DNA of 64,000 nucleotides. Source: Amycolatopsis tolypomycina. Its GTDB lineage: Bacteria > Actinomycetota > Actinomycetes > Mycobacteriales > Pseudonocardiaceae. The stretch lies in NCBI RefSeq assembly GCF_900105945.1, contig NZ_FNSO01000003.1, positions 248,001 through 312,000 on the forward strand, in the 5' to 3' direction. Below are positions 16,542 through 25,458 of this stretch, in pieces; within the stretch, counting starts at the first letter, position 1, and each line of letters begins with the position of its first letter. The position numbers and the translations under genes were made by a program. The notes below the pieces were generated by a model. It did no database searches. It was given only the letters and a program-made list of their open reading frames with translations, and was not told the DNA's origin.

Positions 16542-19193
16542 GTGACCGACGACAACCGCTCCTGGCCCAACCAGGAGCCAGATGCACCCCGTCGCGCCCA
16601 GTGGCCGGGTGAAGACGCGGGCCCGGCGTGGCCCGGTGAGTCGCCCCGGCGCGCCACCCCGCCTCGCGGCAACCCCCGGCAGGGCGGCCCGGCCTGGCCC
16701 GCCGGCGACGAAGGTGGCCGGCAGTGGCCCGGTGACCAGCCACGACGCCCGCAGGGTCAGGCCGGCGCGCCCGGCCGTCGCCAGCCACCGCCGCCCGGCG
16801 GCCGCCGTCCCGGTGGCCCGCCCGGTTCGCCGCCGCAGGGCTTCCGGCAGCCCCCGCCCGCCGGGCGCCGTCCGGAACCGGAACCCGAGCGTGAGCCGGA
16901 TCTCATCACCCACCACGCGCACAACGGGACCGAGGACGCGTACGACGACGACCGCCGGTTCGACGAGTTCGCCGACGACGTCGAGCCCCAGCAGGAGCTC
17001 GACGAGAAGGGCCGGAAGGTCCTCACCCCGGCGCAGAAGAAGAAGCGCCGCTGGAAGATCATCCGGCGGGTCGCCTACGCGTGCGTCGGTGTCTTCTTCG
17101 TCGTCCCGGCGATCGCGTTCGTGATCACGTACTTCATGGTCGACGTGCCGACGCCGGAGAGCGTCGCGGCGCTGCAGAGCCAGCCGATCACGTACTACTA
17201 CGCCGACAACAGCGTCATGGGGAAGTCGACCAAGGGCGGCGACCGCCAGCTGCTGAAGCCGGGCGAGATCCCCGACGTCGTCAAGCACGCCGTGTACTCG
17301 GCCGAAGACGCGACGTTCGAGACCAACTCCGGCTTCGACTTCACCGGCATCCTGCGCGCGGTCTTCAACCAGGCGACCGGCGGCCAGGGTGGTGGCTCGA
17401 CCATCTCCCAGCAGTACATCAAGCAGGCCACCCAGAACGACGCCCCGACGCTGACCCGCAAGTGGACCGAGCTGGCCAAGTCGTTCAAGATGAACAACCA
17501 GGAGTCCAAGGAAGAGATCATCACGGGCTACCTGAACATCGTCTACTTCGGACGCGGGGCCAACGGGATCCAGGCGGCGGCCAAGGCGTACTTCAACAAG
17601 GACACCAAGGACCTCAGCGCGTCCGAAGCATCGCTGCTCGCGGGCCTCATCCAGGGCCCCGGCCGGTCGGAGAACCAGGACTACATCCACCGGCGGTGGA
17701 CGTACGTGATGGACCAGATGGTCGCCAACAAGTGGCTGCGCGCCGACGAACGCGCGAGCGCGCAGTTCCCGACGCCGGTCCCGAAGGCGTCCAAGGACAG
17801 CGGACAGACGATGCCGTACCACATCCAGCAGCGGATCGACGACGAGCTGGCGGCCGAGGGCTACGACAACGCCAAGCTGCACGCGTCCGGCGCCAAGGTC
17901 TACACCACGATCGACCCCAAGGCCCAGAAGGCGGCCGAAGAAGCCGTCGCGGAGAAGATGAAGGGCCAGACCGACGACCGGCTCCTCAGCGCGCTGGTCG
18001 CGGTGAGCCCGAAGACCGGCGGCGTCCTCGCCTACTACGGCGGCCCGGACATCGTGAAGAACGCCGAGGGCAAGGACCAGACCGGCCAGGACCGGGCCAA
18101 CCAGGCGCGGAACCCCGGTTCGTCGTTCAAGGCGTTCGACCTCACCGCGTACCTGAAGATGGGCAAGGGCCTCGGCGACACCTTCGACGGGCAGAACAAC
18201 CGGAAGTTCGGCAACCCGCCGCGGACGATCCGCAACGCGGGCGAGAGTTCCAGCTGCGGCCCGGAGTGCACCGTCGCCGAGGCGATGGAGATCTCGGCGA
18301 ACACCGTGTTCTACGACATGGTCTACAACATCACGAAGCCGGCGCGGGTGGCCCAGGCCGCCAACGAAGCGGGCGTGCCGACGTCGCCGCAGATGAGCCA
18401 GGACATCAACATCGCGCTCGGCGGTGGCGCCACCGTGGCGACGCCGGAGGCCATGGCCGCGGGCTACGCCACCTTCGCCGGCGACGGCATGCAGCGTCAG
18501 GCCCACTTCGTCGCCAAGCTGACCAACGCCCAGGACGAGGTCGAGTTCGACGAGAGCAAGTACCAGGCCAAGCCCGCGTTCGACAGCGACGCGCAGAAGA
18601 CCGCGCAGATCGCCGGCAACGTGACCACGGCGCTCGGCCCGGTCATCCCCCACTCGAAGCTGGAGTGCCCGACCGGTCACCAGTGCGCCGGCAAGACCGG
18701 TACGCAGCAGTACGACCCGCGCGACGGCGACCCCGCGGCGTACCGGGACCGCAACGCCCAGACCTGGATGGTCGGCTACACCCCGTCGGTCTCGGCCGCG
18801 GCCTGGGTCGGCGGCGACGGCAACATCCCGCTGCACGACAACAAGAACAAGCCGATCTTCGGTAGCACCATCGCCGGTCCCATGTGGGAAGCGTTCATGC
18901 AGAAGTACCTGGAGGGGACCCCGGGCGAGAAGTTCGACAAGGTCGACCCGATCGGCAAGGACGCCAACGACGTCACCACGACGCAGTCGAAGCCGTCGAA
19001 CACGCCGACGCCGTCGGACACGCCGACCTCGACCCCGACCGAGCCGTCCTCGGAGACGCCCACCGAATCCGAAACCGAAACCTCGACGTCGCGGACCCGG
19101 ACCCCGCGGCCGGGGCCGGGCGGGTCCACCATCCCGCTACCGGGCGGCGACGGTAACGGGTTCGCCCGGCCACCGGGTTCGGAAGACGGCTGA
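16542..19193 (+). CDS. ponA: Class A penicillin-binding protein (PonA1-like)
   Basis: Bifunctional peptidoglycan glycosyltransferase/transpeptidase of 883 residues at the cell membrane. The N-terminal ~165 residues are cytoplasmic and Pro/Gly/Arg-rich, then a TM helix (YACVGVFFVVPAIAFVITYF) leads into the GT51 domain with catalytic SAEDATFE and GGGSTISQQYIKQ. The transpeptidase domain has SSFK (Ser527, Lys530), SAN near 585 and KTGTQQ near 717. The C-terminus is a Ser/Thr/Pro-rich tail ending in a Gly/Pro stretch. GTG start with GGAGGA upstream. Matches PonA1 of mycobacteria by location. An adjacent paralogue follows. Confidence 0.96.
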   Translation: MTDDNRSWPNQEPDAPRRAQWPGEDAGPAWPGESPRRATPPRGNPRQGGPAWPAGDEGGRQWPGDQPRRPQGQAGAPGRRQPPPPGGRRPGGPPGSPPQGFRQPPPAGRRPEPEPEREPDLITHHAHNGTEDAYDDDRRFDEFADDVEPQQELDEKGRKVLTPAQKKKRRWKIIRRVAYACVGVFFVVPAIAFVITYFMVDVPTPESVAALQSQPITYYYADNSVMGKSTKGGDRQLLKPGEIPDVVKHAVYSAEDATFETNSGFDFTGILRAVFNQATGGQGGGSTISQQYIKQATQNDAPTLTRKWTELAKSFKMNNQESKEEIITGYLNIVYFGRGANGIQAAAKAYFNKDTKDLSASEASLLAGLIQGPGRSENQDYIHRRWTYVMDQMVANKWLRADERASAQFPTPVPKASKDSGQTMPYHIQQRIDDELAAEGYDNAKLHASGAKVYTTIDPKAQKAAEEAVAEKMKGQTDDRLLSALVAVSPKTGGVLAYYGGPDIVKNAEGKDQTGQDRANQARNPGSSFKAFDLTAYLKMGKGLGDTFDGQNNRKFGNPPRTIRNAGESSSCGPECTVAEAMEISANTVFYDMVYNITKPARVAQAANEAGVPTSPQMSQDINIALGGGATVATPEAMAAGYATFAGDGMQRQAHFVAKLTNAQDEVEFDESKYQAKPAFDSDAQKTAQIAGNVTTALGPVIPHSKLECPTGHQCAGKTGTQQYDPRDGDPAAYRDRNAQTWMVGYTPSVSAAAWVGGDGNIPLHDNKNKPIFGSTIAGPMWEAFMQKYLEGTPGEKFDKVDPIGKDANDVTTTQSKPSNTPTPSDTPTSTPTEPSSETPTESETETSTSRTRTPRPGPGGSTIPLPGGDGNGFARPPGSEDG

Positions 19194-19195
19194 CC

Positions 19196-19230
19196 GAAGG
19201 GCCCCCGCACTGCGAGTGCGGGGGCCCTTC
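19196..19230 (+). terminator. Intrinsic terminator between the two PBP genes
   Basis: A perfect 16-bp stem, GAAGGGCCCCCGCACT (19196-19211) with AGTGCGGGGGCCCTTC (19215-19230), encloses a 3-base loop. It starts three bases after the first PBP stop codon, so the second PBP gene probably has its own promoter. Confidence 0.8.
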
Positions 19231-19313
19231 GCTGAACCACCGCCGTCCGTGGTCCGTGTGGAGTGTCGAGGGGTCTGCGCCCGCAGCCCACTTGCGTACC
19301 CGAGGACGGCCCC

Positions 19314-21605
19314 GTGTACACCGACCGAAATCGCTCGAGGCTCGGCCGCCGGCCGGTTCCGCGTGGTCGTTACCAGCCACGCCGGCCTCTCCCGCGGCCG
19401 GACGAACCGGACGAGCCCACCGCCGACATCGCCGCCGACCCGCGCCGCCGCCGCTGGAAGACCGTCCGCCGGGTGGTGTACGTGCTGTCCGGCCTGTTCT
19501 TCCTGGTGCCCGCGGTCGCCTTCGTGATCACGTACTTCGCCGTCGACGTGCCTTCGCCGGCCTCGGTCGCGCAGTCGCAGGGCCAGGCGGTCACCTACCT
19601 CTACGCCGACGGCACCGAGATGGGCAAGGACGTGCCCACCGGCGGGAACCGGCAGCTCCTCGACCCCGCGCAGATCCCGGACGTCGTCAAGAAGGCCGTG
19701 ATCGCCACCGAGGACGCGTCCTTCGAGACCAACTCCGGGTTCGACGTCTCCGGCATCCTGCGGGCCGCCTACAACCAGGTCACCGGCGGCTCCGGCGGCG
19801 GCTCGACGATTTCCCAGCAGTACATCAAGAACGCCTCCGGCGACGACGCGCCGACGTTGACGCGCAAGTGGGTCGAGCTCGCGAAGTCGTTCAAGATGAA
19901 CCAGACCTACGAGAAGGCGGACATCATCACCGCCTACCTCAACATCATCTACTTCGGCCGCGGCGCCTACGGCATCCAGGCGGCGGCGCAGGCGTTCTAC
20001 GGCAAGGACGCCGCCCAGCTGAACTTCTCCGAGTCCGCGCTGCTCGCCGGGCTGATCCAGCAGCCGGGCCGGTCGGAAAACCCGACGGTGGCTCGCGACC
20101 GGTGGAGCACCGCGCTGGACCGCATGCAGCGCAACGGTTACCTCTCCGCCGCCGACCGGAAGGCGGCGCGGTTCCCGACCCCGATCCCGCTCGTCGAATC
20201 GCGGCAGGGCAACACGGTCAACCCGTTCGTCAAGAAGCAGGTGAAGGCCGAGCTGGCCGCGGCGGGGATCCCCGAGGAGAAGTACTACTCGGGTGGGTTC
20301 CAGGTGTTCACGACGATCGACTCGAAGGCGCAGGACGCCGCCGAGCAGGCCGTGGCACAGGGCATGGCCGGGCAGACCGACGACCGCGTGCTCGGCGCGA
20401 TGGTCGCCGTCGACCCGAAGACCGGCGGCGTGCTCGCCTACTACGGCGGCGAGCCGATCGTGAAGGGCCCGAACGGCGAGGACCAGGCCGGGCGCGACTG
20501 GGCGGACGAAGCGCACAACCCCGGGTCGTCGATGAAGCCGTTCGACCTCACCGCGTTCCTCAAGGGCGGCCGCGGGCTCAACGCGGTCTTCGACGGCCGC
20601 TCGCCGCGCTCGTTCCCGGACGTGCCGCTGCCGGTGCGCAACGCCGGCGCCAGCAGCAGCTGCTCCGAGGTGTGCACGGTGGCCGAGGCGATGCAGCGGT
20701 CCACCAACACCGTCTTCTACGACATGGTGCTCAACGTGACCAAGCCGGCGGGGGTGGCCGAGGCCGCGCAGGAAGCGGGCATCCGCACGAAGGACAACGG
20801 CGGCCGCAGTGTGCTCTTCACCGGGGACAACAACATCTCGATCGGCGGCGGCCAGACCGCGGTGACGCCGGCGGACATGGCCTCCGCGTATGCGACCTTC
20901 GCCGCCGGCGGCATCCAGCACAGCCGCCACTTCGTGCAGAAGGTGACGAACTCCCAGGGCGAGACCGCCTACGAAACCGGCGCGCGCGCGACGGACGCGT
21001 TCGCGGACAACGACCGGGACCGGAGCAGGCAGATCGCCGGCAACGTGACGGCCGCGCTGGCGCCGGTGATCCCGTTCTCGCGGCTGTCCTGCCCGGCCGG
21101 GCACGAGTGCGCGGGCAAGACCGGGACCCAGCAGCACACGCCGGCCGCCGACGAACCCGCGTCCGCGGCGAACACGAACTCGCAGACGTGGATGGTGGGC
21201 TACACCCCCTCCGTGTCGGCCGCGGTGTGGGTGGGCGGCGACGGCGACAAGGCACTGCGCGGCCCGAACGGCGCGCCGCTGACGCCGTCCGTCGTGGCCG
21301 GCCCGGTGTGGCAGCGGTTCATGCAGCTCTACCTGGCCGGGAAGCCGGCCGAGCGGTTCGACCGCGTCCAGGCGATCACGGCACCGCAGGACGACCAGCT
21401 GCAGTTCCAGCTCCAGCTCCGGCAACAGCAGGTGCAGCAGCAACAACAGCAGCAGCAGCAGGACGACGACCGCTTCACGATCGGCCGCGGCGACAACCGC
21501 GACCAGCGGCAACAGCAGCAGGACGGCGTCCGCGGCAACGACCGGCGCGACGGCCGCGGGCGTGGCAACGGCAACGACACCGGGCAGGCGAACTTCGGCC
21601 CCTGA
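19314..21605 (+). CDS. Class A penicillin-binding protein, tandem paralogue with poly-Gln tail
   Basis: Second bifunctional PBP, 763 residues, closely similar to its upstream neighbour across the TM, GT51 and transpeptidase domains. Motifs: IATEDASFETNSGF, GGGSTISQQYIKNA, SSMK (Ser405, Lys408), STN, KTGTQQH. The cytoplasmic N-terminus is much shorter (~45 residues). GTG at 19314 is preceded by GAGGA with the same sequence context as the first PBP start. The C-terminal tail differs entirely: glutamine-rich with a run of nine Gln near residue 705, then Asp/Arg/Gly-rich. Probably arose by duplication of ponA and diverged in its termini. Confidence 0.95.
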   Translation: MYTDRNRSRLGRRPVPRGRYQPRRPLPRPDEPDEPTADIAADPRRRRWKTVRRVVYVLSGLFFLVPAVAFVITYFAVDVPSPASVAQSQGQAVTYLYADGTEMGKDVPTGGNRQLLDPAQIPDVVKKAVIATEDASFETNSGFDVSGILRAAYNQVTGGSGGGSTISQQYIKNASGDDAPTLTRKWVELAKSFKMNQTYEKADIITAYLNIIYFGRGAYGIQAAAQAFYGKDAAQLNFSESALLAGLIQQPGRSENPTVARDRWSTALDRMQRNGYLSAADRKAARFPTPIPLVESRQGNTVNPFVKKQVKAELAAAGIPEEKYYSGGFQVFTTIDSKAQDAAEQAVAQGMAGQTDDRVLGAMVAVDPKTGGVLAYYGGEPIVKGPNGEDQAGRDWADEAHNPGSSMKPFDLTAFLKGGRGLNAVFDGRSPRSFPDVPLPVRNAGASSSCSEVCTVAEAMQRSTNTVFYDMVLNVTKPAGVAEAAQEAGIRTKDNGGRSVLFTGDNNISIGGGQTAVTPADMASAYATFAAGGIQHSRHFVQKVTNSQGETAYETGARATDAFADNDRDRSRQIAGNVTAALAPVIPFSRLSCPAGHECAGKTGTQQHTPAADEPASAANTNSQTWMVGYTPSVSAAVWVGGDGDKALRGPNGAPLTPSVVAGPVWQRFMQLYLAGKPAERFDRVQAITAPQDDQLQFQLQLRQQQVQQQQQQQQQDDDRFTIGRGDNRDQRQQQQDGVRGNDRRDGRGRGNGNDTGQANFGP

Positions 21606-21628
21606 CAGCGGGTCGTCCGGCGAAGGAG

Positions 21629-21668
21629 GCCGTGACCTCGAAGCTGGGGGTCACCGAGGTCACGGCCG
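21629..21668. terminator. Terminator between convergent PBP and oxidoreductase genes
   Basis: GGCCGTGACCTCG (21629-21641) and CGAGGTCACGGCC (21656-21668) form a perfect 13-bp stem with a 14-base loop. It lies between two convergent stop codons and could act in both directions. Confidence 0.6.
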
Positions 21669-21677
21669 GTCAGGGGG

Positions 21678-22733
21678 TCAGAGCTCGACCACGGTTCCTT
21701 CGACACCGGAGCGGTGGGCGGCCTCGATCACGCGCAGGGCCTCGACCGAGGACGCCGGGTCGACCGGGAACTCGCCTTCGCCGCGCAGGGCGTCACGCAC
21801 CTCGGCGTAGAACTGCTCGTAGCGGCCGGTCTCGGTGGGCACCGTCTTGACGTCGCTGCCGACGCCGATCCGGCCCGCGTCCGCCGCCGGCTCCACGCCC
21901 CAGCCGTCGTCCCCGGGGCGCATGCCCGCCTTGATCTGCGGTTCCTGCACGTCGAGGCCGTACTTGGTGAACGTGGCCCGCTCGCCGAGGACCCGGAACC
22001 GCGGGTTGAGGGTGCCCGCCAGCGCGGACGCCCACAGGTGCGACCGGACGCCGTTCGCGTGGTGCAGCGCGACGAAGACGTCGTCGTCGACCTGGACACC
22101 CGCCCGGCGGCGGTCGACCTCCGCGTAGACGCGGGTGACCGGGCCGAACAGCTGCAGCGCCTGGTCGACGATGTGCGCGCCGAGGTCGTAGAGCAGGCCG
22201 CCGGCCTCGGCCGGGTCGCCGAACTCGCGCCAGTTGTCCTTGGGCTTCGGCACCCAGCGGTCGTAGCGGGATTCGAAGCGGAAGACGTCGCCGAGCCGGC
22301 CGGACTCGAGGACCTTCCGCACGGTGAGGAAGTCGGAGTCGAGCCGCCGGTTCTGGAAGACCGTCAGGCCGACGCCGGCCGCCTTGGCCGCGTCGACGAC
22401 CCGCTGGGCTTCGGCGGCGGTCGGCGCGAAGGGCTTGTCGACGACCACCGGCAGGCCGGCTTCGATCGCCCGCAGCGCGAGCGGCACGTGGGTGCGGTTG
22501 GGCGTGCTGACCACGACGAGGTCGAGGTCGCCCGCCCGCTCGAACAACGCGTCGGCGCCGGGCACGACGTCCGCGCCCGGGTGGTCGGTGCGCGCCTGGG
22601 CGGCGTTGCCCGACGTCGTGATGACCGCCGGGGTGAGCCCGGGGGTCGCCGCGACCAGCGGCGCGTGGAACACGCGGCCACCGATGCCGTACCCCAGGAT
22701 GCCCACACGCAAGTCGTCCGCCATGCCCGTCAT
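21678..22733 (-). CDS. Gfo/Idh/MocA-family oxidoreductase
   Basis: NAD(P)-dependent sugar-type dehydrogenase of about 351 residues. N-terminal Rossmann motif LRVGILGYGIGGRVFHAPLV, the family DKPF box in VVDKPFAPTAAEAQRVVDAA, and a C-terminal alpha/beta domain with GGLLYDLGAHIVDQALQLFG, where the catalytic His is expected. Start is ATG at 22733 or 22724, three codons apart. Divergent from a ROK regulator with a 67-bp gap, suggesting sugar- or inositol-type regulation. The exact substrate is unknown. Confidence 0.92.
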   Translation of the reverse strand: MTGMADDLRVGILGYGIGGRVFHAPLVAATPGLTPAVITTSGNAAQARTDHPGADVVPGADALFERAGDLDLVVVSTPNRTHVPLALRAIEAGLPVVVDKPFAPTAAEAQRVVDAAKAAGVGLTVFQNRRLDSDFLTVRKVLESGRLGDVFRFESRYDRWVPKPKDNWREFGDPAEAGGLLYDLGAHIVDQALQLFGPVTRVYAEVDRRRAGVQVDDDVFVALHHANGVRSHLWASALAGTLNPRFRVLGERATFTKYGLDVQEPQIKAGMRPGDDGWGVEPAADAGRIGVGSDVKTVPTETGRYEQFYAEVRDALRGEGEFPVDPASSVEALRVIEAAHRSGVEGTVVEL

Positions 22734-22800
22734 TAAACCCCGCCGCTCCGCAATAAAACAACAGCGTTGCCTAACTGACCAGACGTGCGAAGATCCGTCC

Positions 22801-23859
22801 ATGGCGGACACCGGGGTGAACCTGCGCGACGTGCGCGCGCACAACCGCGCCCTGCTGCTCTCGCACATCCTGCGCGCCGGCGGACTCAGCCGCGTGGAGC
22901 TCGCCGAACGCACCGGGCTCACCCAGCAGGCCGTCTCCAAGATCGTCCCCGAACTGCTCGACACCGGCCTGCTGGACGAGCAGCGCCAGCCCTCCGCCGG
23001 GGTGGGCAAGCCACGCACGGCGCTGCGCATCCGGGCCGGCGCCAAGCATGCGCTCGGCGCGCGCCTCGACCGTGACGAGTACCACGTGCTGCGCACCAAC
23101 CTCGTCGGCGAGGTCGAGGAGACGGCGGGCGGCCCGCTGCCGCCCGGCTTCACGCCCGCGCAGGCCGTCGAGGCCATCGGGGCGACCGCGCTCGAGCTCG
23201 CCGACGGCTTCGACGTGCTCGGCCTCGGCCTCGGCGCGGTCGGGCCGCTCGACCACCACGCCGGCCTGGTCCGCGACGCCACGAACATGCCCGGCTGGCA
23301 CGACGTCCCCCTGCGCGGCCTGCTCGAGCGGCGCACCGGGCTGCCGGTGACGCTCGACAAGAACACCAACGCGGCCGCGTTCGCCCGGCTCTGGCCGCAC
23401 GGCGAGCCGACGGCGACCGCGGTGGTGCTCGTCGGCACCGGCATCGGCGTCGGCCTGCTGATCGACGGGCGGCTCTACCGCGGCCCGCGGACCAACGCGG
23501 GTGAGTTCGGGCACACCACGATCGCGTTCGACGGGCCACGCTGCGCCTGCGGGCGACGCGGCTGCGTCGAGATCATGGTCAAGCGCGCGCCGGACACCCG
23601 GGCCGCGGCCGGCCTCCTCGGCATCGGGCTCGCCGACCTCGTGCAGGTGCTCGACCTGGAGCGGATCGTGCTGGCCGGGCGGGCGGTCCGGGACGAGCCG
23701 GGCGTCCACCGCGAAGCCGTCTCGGAACGGCTCGAGGAGCTGCTGCCGCTGCCGCACTGGCAGCGCATCGAGGTCGTCGAAGACACCTCCGGCGAGGAGC
23801 TCGTCACCCGCGGCGCGGCCGCCGAGGTCCTGGCCTCGTACTACGCGAATCCGGCGTGA
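22801..23859 (+). CDS. ROK-family transcriptional regulator, apparently shortened
   Basis: 352-residue protein with an N-terminal winged helix (LSRVELAERTGLTQQAVSKI) and a C-terminal ROK kinase-like domain. The ROK zinc motif CACGRRGCVE is intact, as is GAVGPLDHHAG. After CVEIM only about eight residues separate the zinc motif from the next conserved helix (AAGLLGIGLADLVQVLDLER), where ROK proteins usually have roughly 50-70, so an internal deletion is likely. It probably represses the divergent oxidoreductase gene in response to a sugar. ATG start at 22801. Loss of the segment could alter ligand response. Confidence 0.88.
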   Translation: MADTGVNLRDVRAHNRALLLSHILRAGGLSRVELAERTGLTQQAVSKIVPELLDTGLLDEQRQPSAGVGKPRTALRIRAGAKHALGARLDRDEYHVLRTNLVGEVEETAGGPLPPGFTPAQAVEAIGATALELADGFDVLGLGLGAVGPLDHHAGLVRDATNMPGWHDVPLRGLLERRTGLPVTLDKNTNAAAFARLWPHGEPTATAVVLVGTGIGVGLLIDGRLYRGPRTNAGEFGHTTIAFDGPRCACGRRGCVEIMVKRAPDTRAAAGLLGIGLADLVQVLDLERIVLAGRAVRDEPGVHREAVSERLEELLPLPHWQRIEVVEDTSGEELVTRGAAAEVLASYYANPA

Positions 23860-23907
23860 TCACCGGCTTCACCACAGCGCACGTCGATCACCGATACGAT
23901 CCGCCTC

Positions 23908-25458
23908 GTGCCAGAGGAGACCACGCGGGAGGCGGACCCCAGGCCCGTGACGCTGTCCCGGGCGGACCGGGTCGTCCCCAGCTGGAACGAGCCACTGGCG
24001 GCGGCGGTCACCAGACCCGTCGGCGGCCCGCTGGGTGAGCACGCGGCGGTCGGCAGGCACTGGTTCTGGTCGCCCCAGCGCGTCGGCCTGCTGCTGGCCA
24101 CGCTGGCCCTGATGCTGTGCTGGTTCGGCAAGGGCTCCTGCATCCAGCAGTACCAGGACGCAAACGGGAACACCCAGCTCGACTGGCGCGCGGGCCGCCC
24201 GTTCGTCGCCATGTGCTACTCCGACATCGTGCCGCTCTACGGCTCCGAGCGGCTCGACCGGCCGGGCACCTTCCCGTACTACACGTCGTGGCAGGAAAGC
24301 TCGCAGACCGCCGAGAACAACACCCGGTACATGGAGTACCCGGTGCTCACCGGCCTCTTCCAGTGGGCGAACGCGAAGCTCGCCCAGGGCTGGTACAGCG
24401 TCGCACAGGCCGGCTGGCTGCCGGGCGCGCTGCCGGTGGCGATCTACTTCGACATCACGGCGTTCTTCCTCGCGCTCGCCTGGCTCGTCACCGTCTGGGC
24501 CACCGGCCGGACGATGAAACGCCGTCCGTGGGACATGGTCCTGGTGGCGATCTCGCCGCTGGTGCTGGTGCACGCCTTCACCAACTTCGACGCGATCGCG
24601 ACCGCGTTCACCGCGGCCGGCCTGCTCGCCTGGGCGCGGAAGCGGCCATTGCTCGCCGGGCTCCTGCTCGGCCTCGGCGCGACGGCGAAGCTCTACCCGC
24701 TCTTCCTGCTCGGCGTGCTGTTCGCGCTCTGCCTGCGCGCGGGCAGGCTCACGCCGTTCTGGAAGACGGCGGCCGCCGCGGTCGTGACGTGGCTGGCGGT
24801 GAACGCGCCGTTCATCCTCACCGCGACCCGCGGCTGGTGGGAGTTCTTCCGGATGAGCGCCCTGCGGCCGATGGACCCGGACTCGCTGTACAACGTCTTC
24901 TCGTACACCACCGGCTGGGCCGGGTTCGACGGCGTGCTGCAGAAGAACCAGACACCGACGTACCTCAACATCACGGTGGCCGTGCTGTTCCTGGCCTGCT
25001 GCGCCGGGATCGCCTACCTGGCCCTCGCCGCGCCGCGGCGGCCGCGCGTCGGCCAGCTCGCGTTCCTCGTCGTGGCCGCGTTCCTGCTGACGAACAAGGT
25101 GTGGAGCCCCCAGTACTCGCTGTGGCTCGTCCCGCTGGCCGTGCTGGCCATCCCGCGCTGGCGGCTGCTGCTCGGCTGGATGCTGATCGACGCCGTCGTC
25201 TGGGTGCCGCGGATGTTCTACTACCTCGGCGTCGACCACAAGGGCCTGCCCGAGGGCTGGTTCCTCGGCACGGTCGTGGTCCGCGACCTGGCCGTCATCG
25301 GCCTGTGCGTGCTGGTCGTCCGGGAGATCTACCGGCCGGCCACCGACCTGGTCCGGATGGACGGCGACGACGACCCGGCCGGCGGCTTCCTCGACGGCGC
25401 CCGTGACGTGATCATCCCGAACGCGGTCCGGCGCCGCCGGCGGGCCGTGACCGTCTAG
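23908..25458 (+). CDS. GT87-family (DUF2029) membrane glycosyltransferase
   Basis: Integral membrane protein of 516 residues with about ten hydrophobic helices, resembling the polyprenyl-phosphate-mannose-dependent mannosyltransferases of Actinobacteria. Its position after the ponA region parallels Rv0051 of M. tuberculosis. Visible family features are the acidic periplasmic loop after TM1 and the segments FTNFDAIATAFTAAGLLAWA, LLGLGATAKLYPLF and SPQYSLWLVPL. GTG start at 23908. Probably transfers a mannose or similar sugar from a lipid carrier to an envelope glycan. The stop codon shares four bases with the convergent endonuclease gene. Confidence 0.85.
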   Translation: MPEETTREADPRPVTLSRADRVVPSWNEPLAAAVTRPVGGPLGEHAAVGRHWFWSPQRVGLLLATLALMLCWFGKGSCIQQYQDANGNTQLDWRAGRPFVAMCYSDIVPLYGSERLDRPGTFPYYTSWQESSQTAENNTRYMEYPVLTGLFQWANAKLAQGWYSVAQAGWLPGALPVAIYFDITAFFLALAWLVTVWATGRTMKRRPWDMVLVAISPLVLVHAFTNFDAIATAFTAAGLLAWARKRPLLAGLLLGLGATAKLYPLFLLGVLFALCLRAGRLTPFWKTAAAAVVTWLAVNAPFILTATRGWWEFFRMSALRPMDPDSLYNVFSYTTGWAGFDGVLQKNQTPTYLNITVAVLFLACCAGIAYLALAAPRRPRVGQLAFLVVAAFLLTNKVWSPQYSLWLVPLAVLAIPRWRLLLGWMLIDAVVWVPRMFYYLGVDHKGLPEGWFLGTVVVRDLAVIGLCVLVVREIYRPATDLVRMDGDDDPAGGFLDGARDVIIPNAVRRRRRAVTV

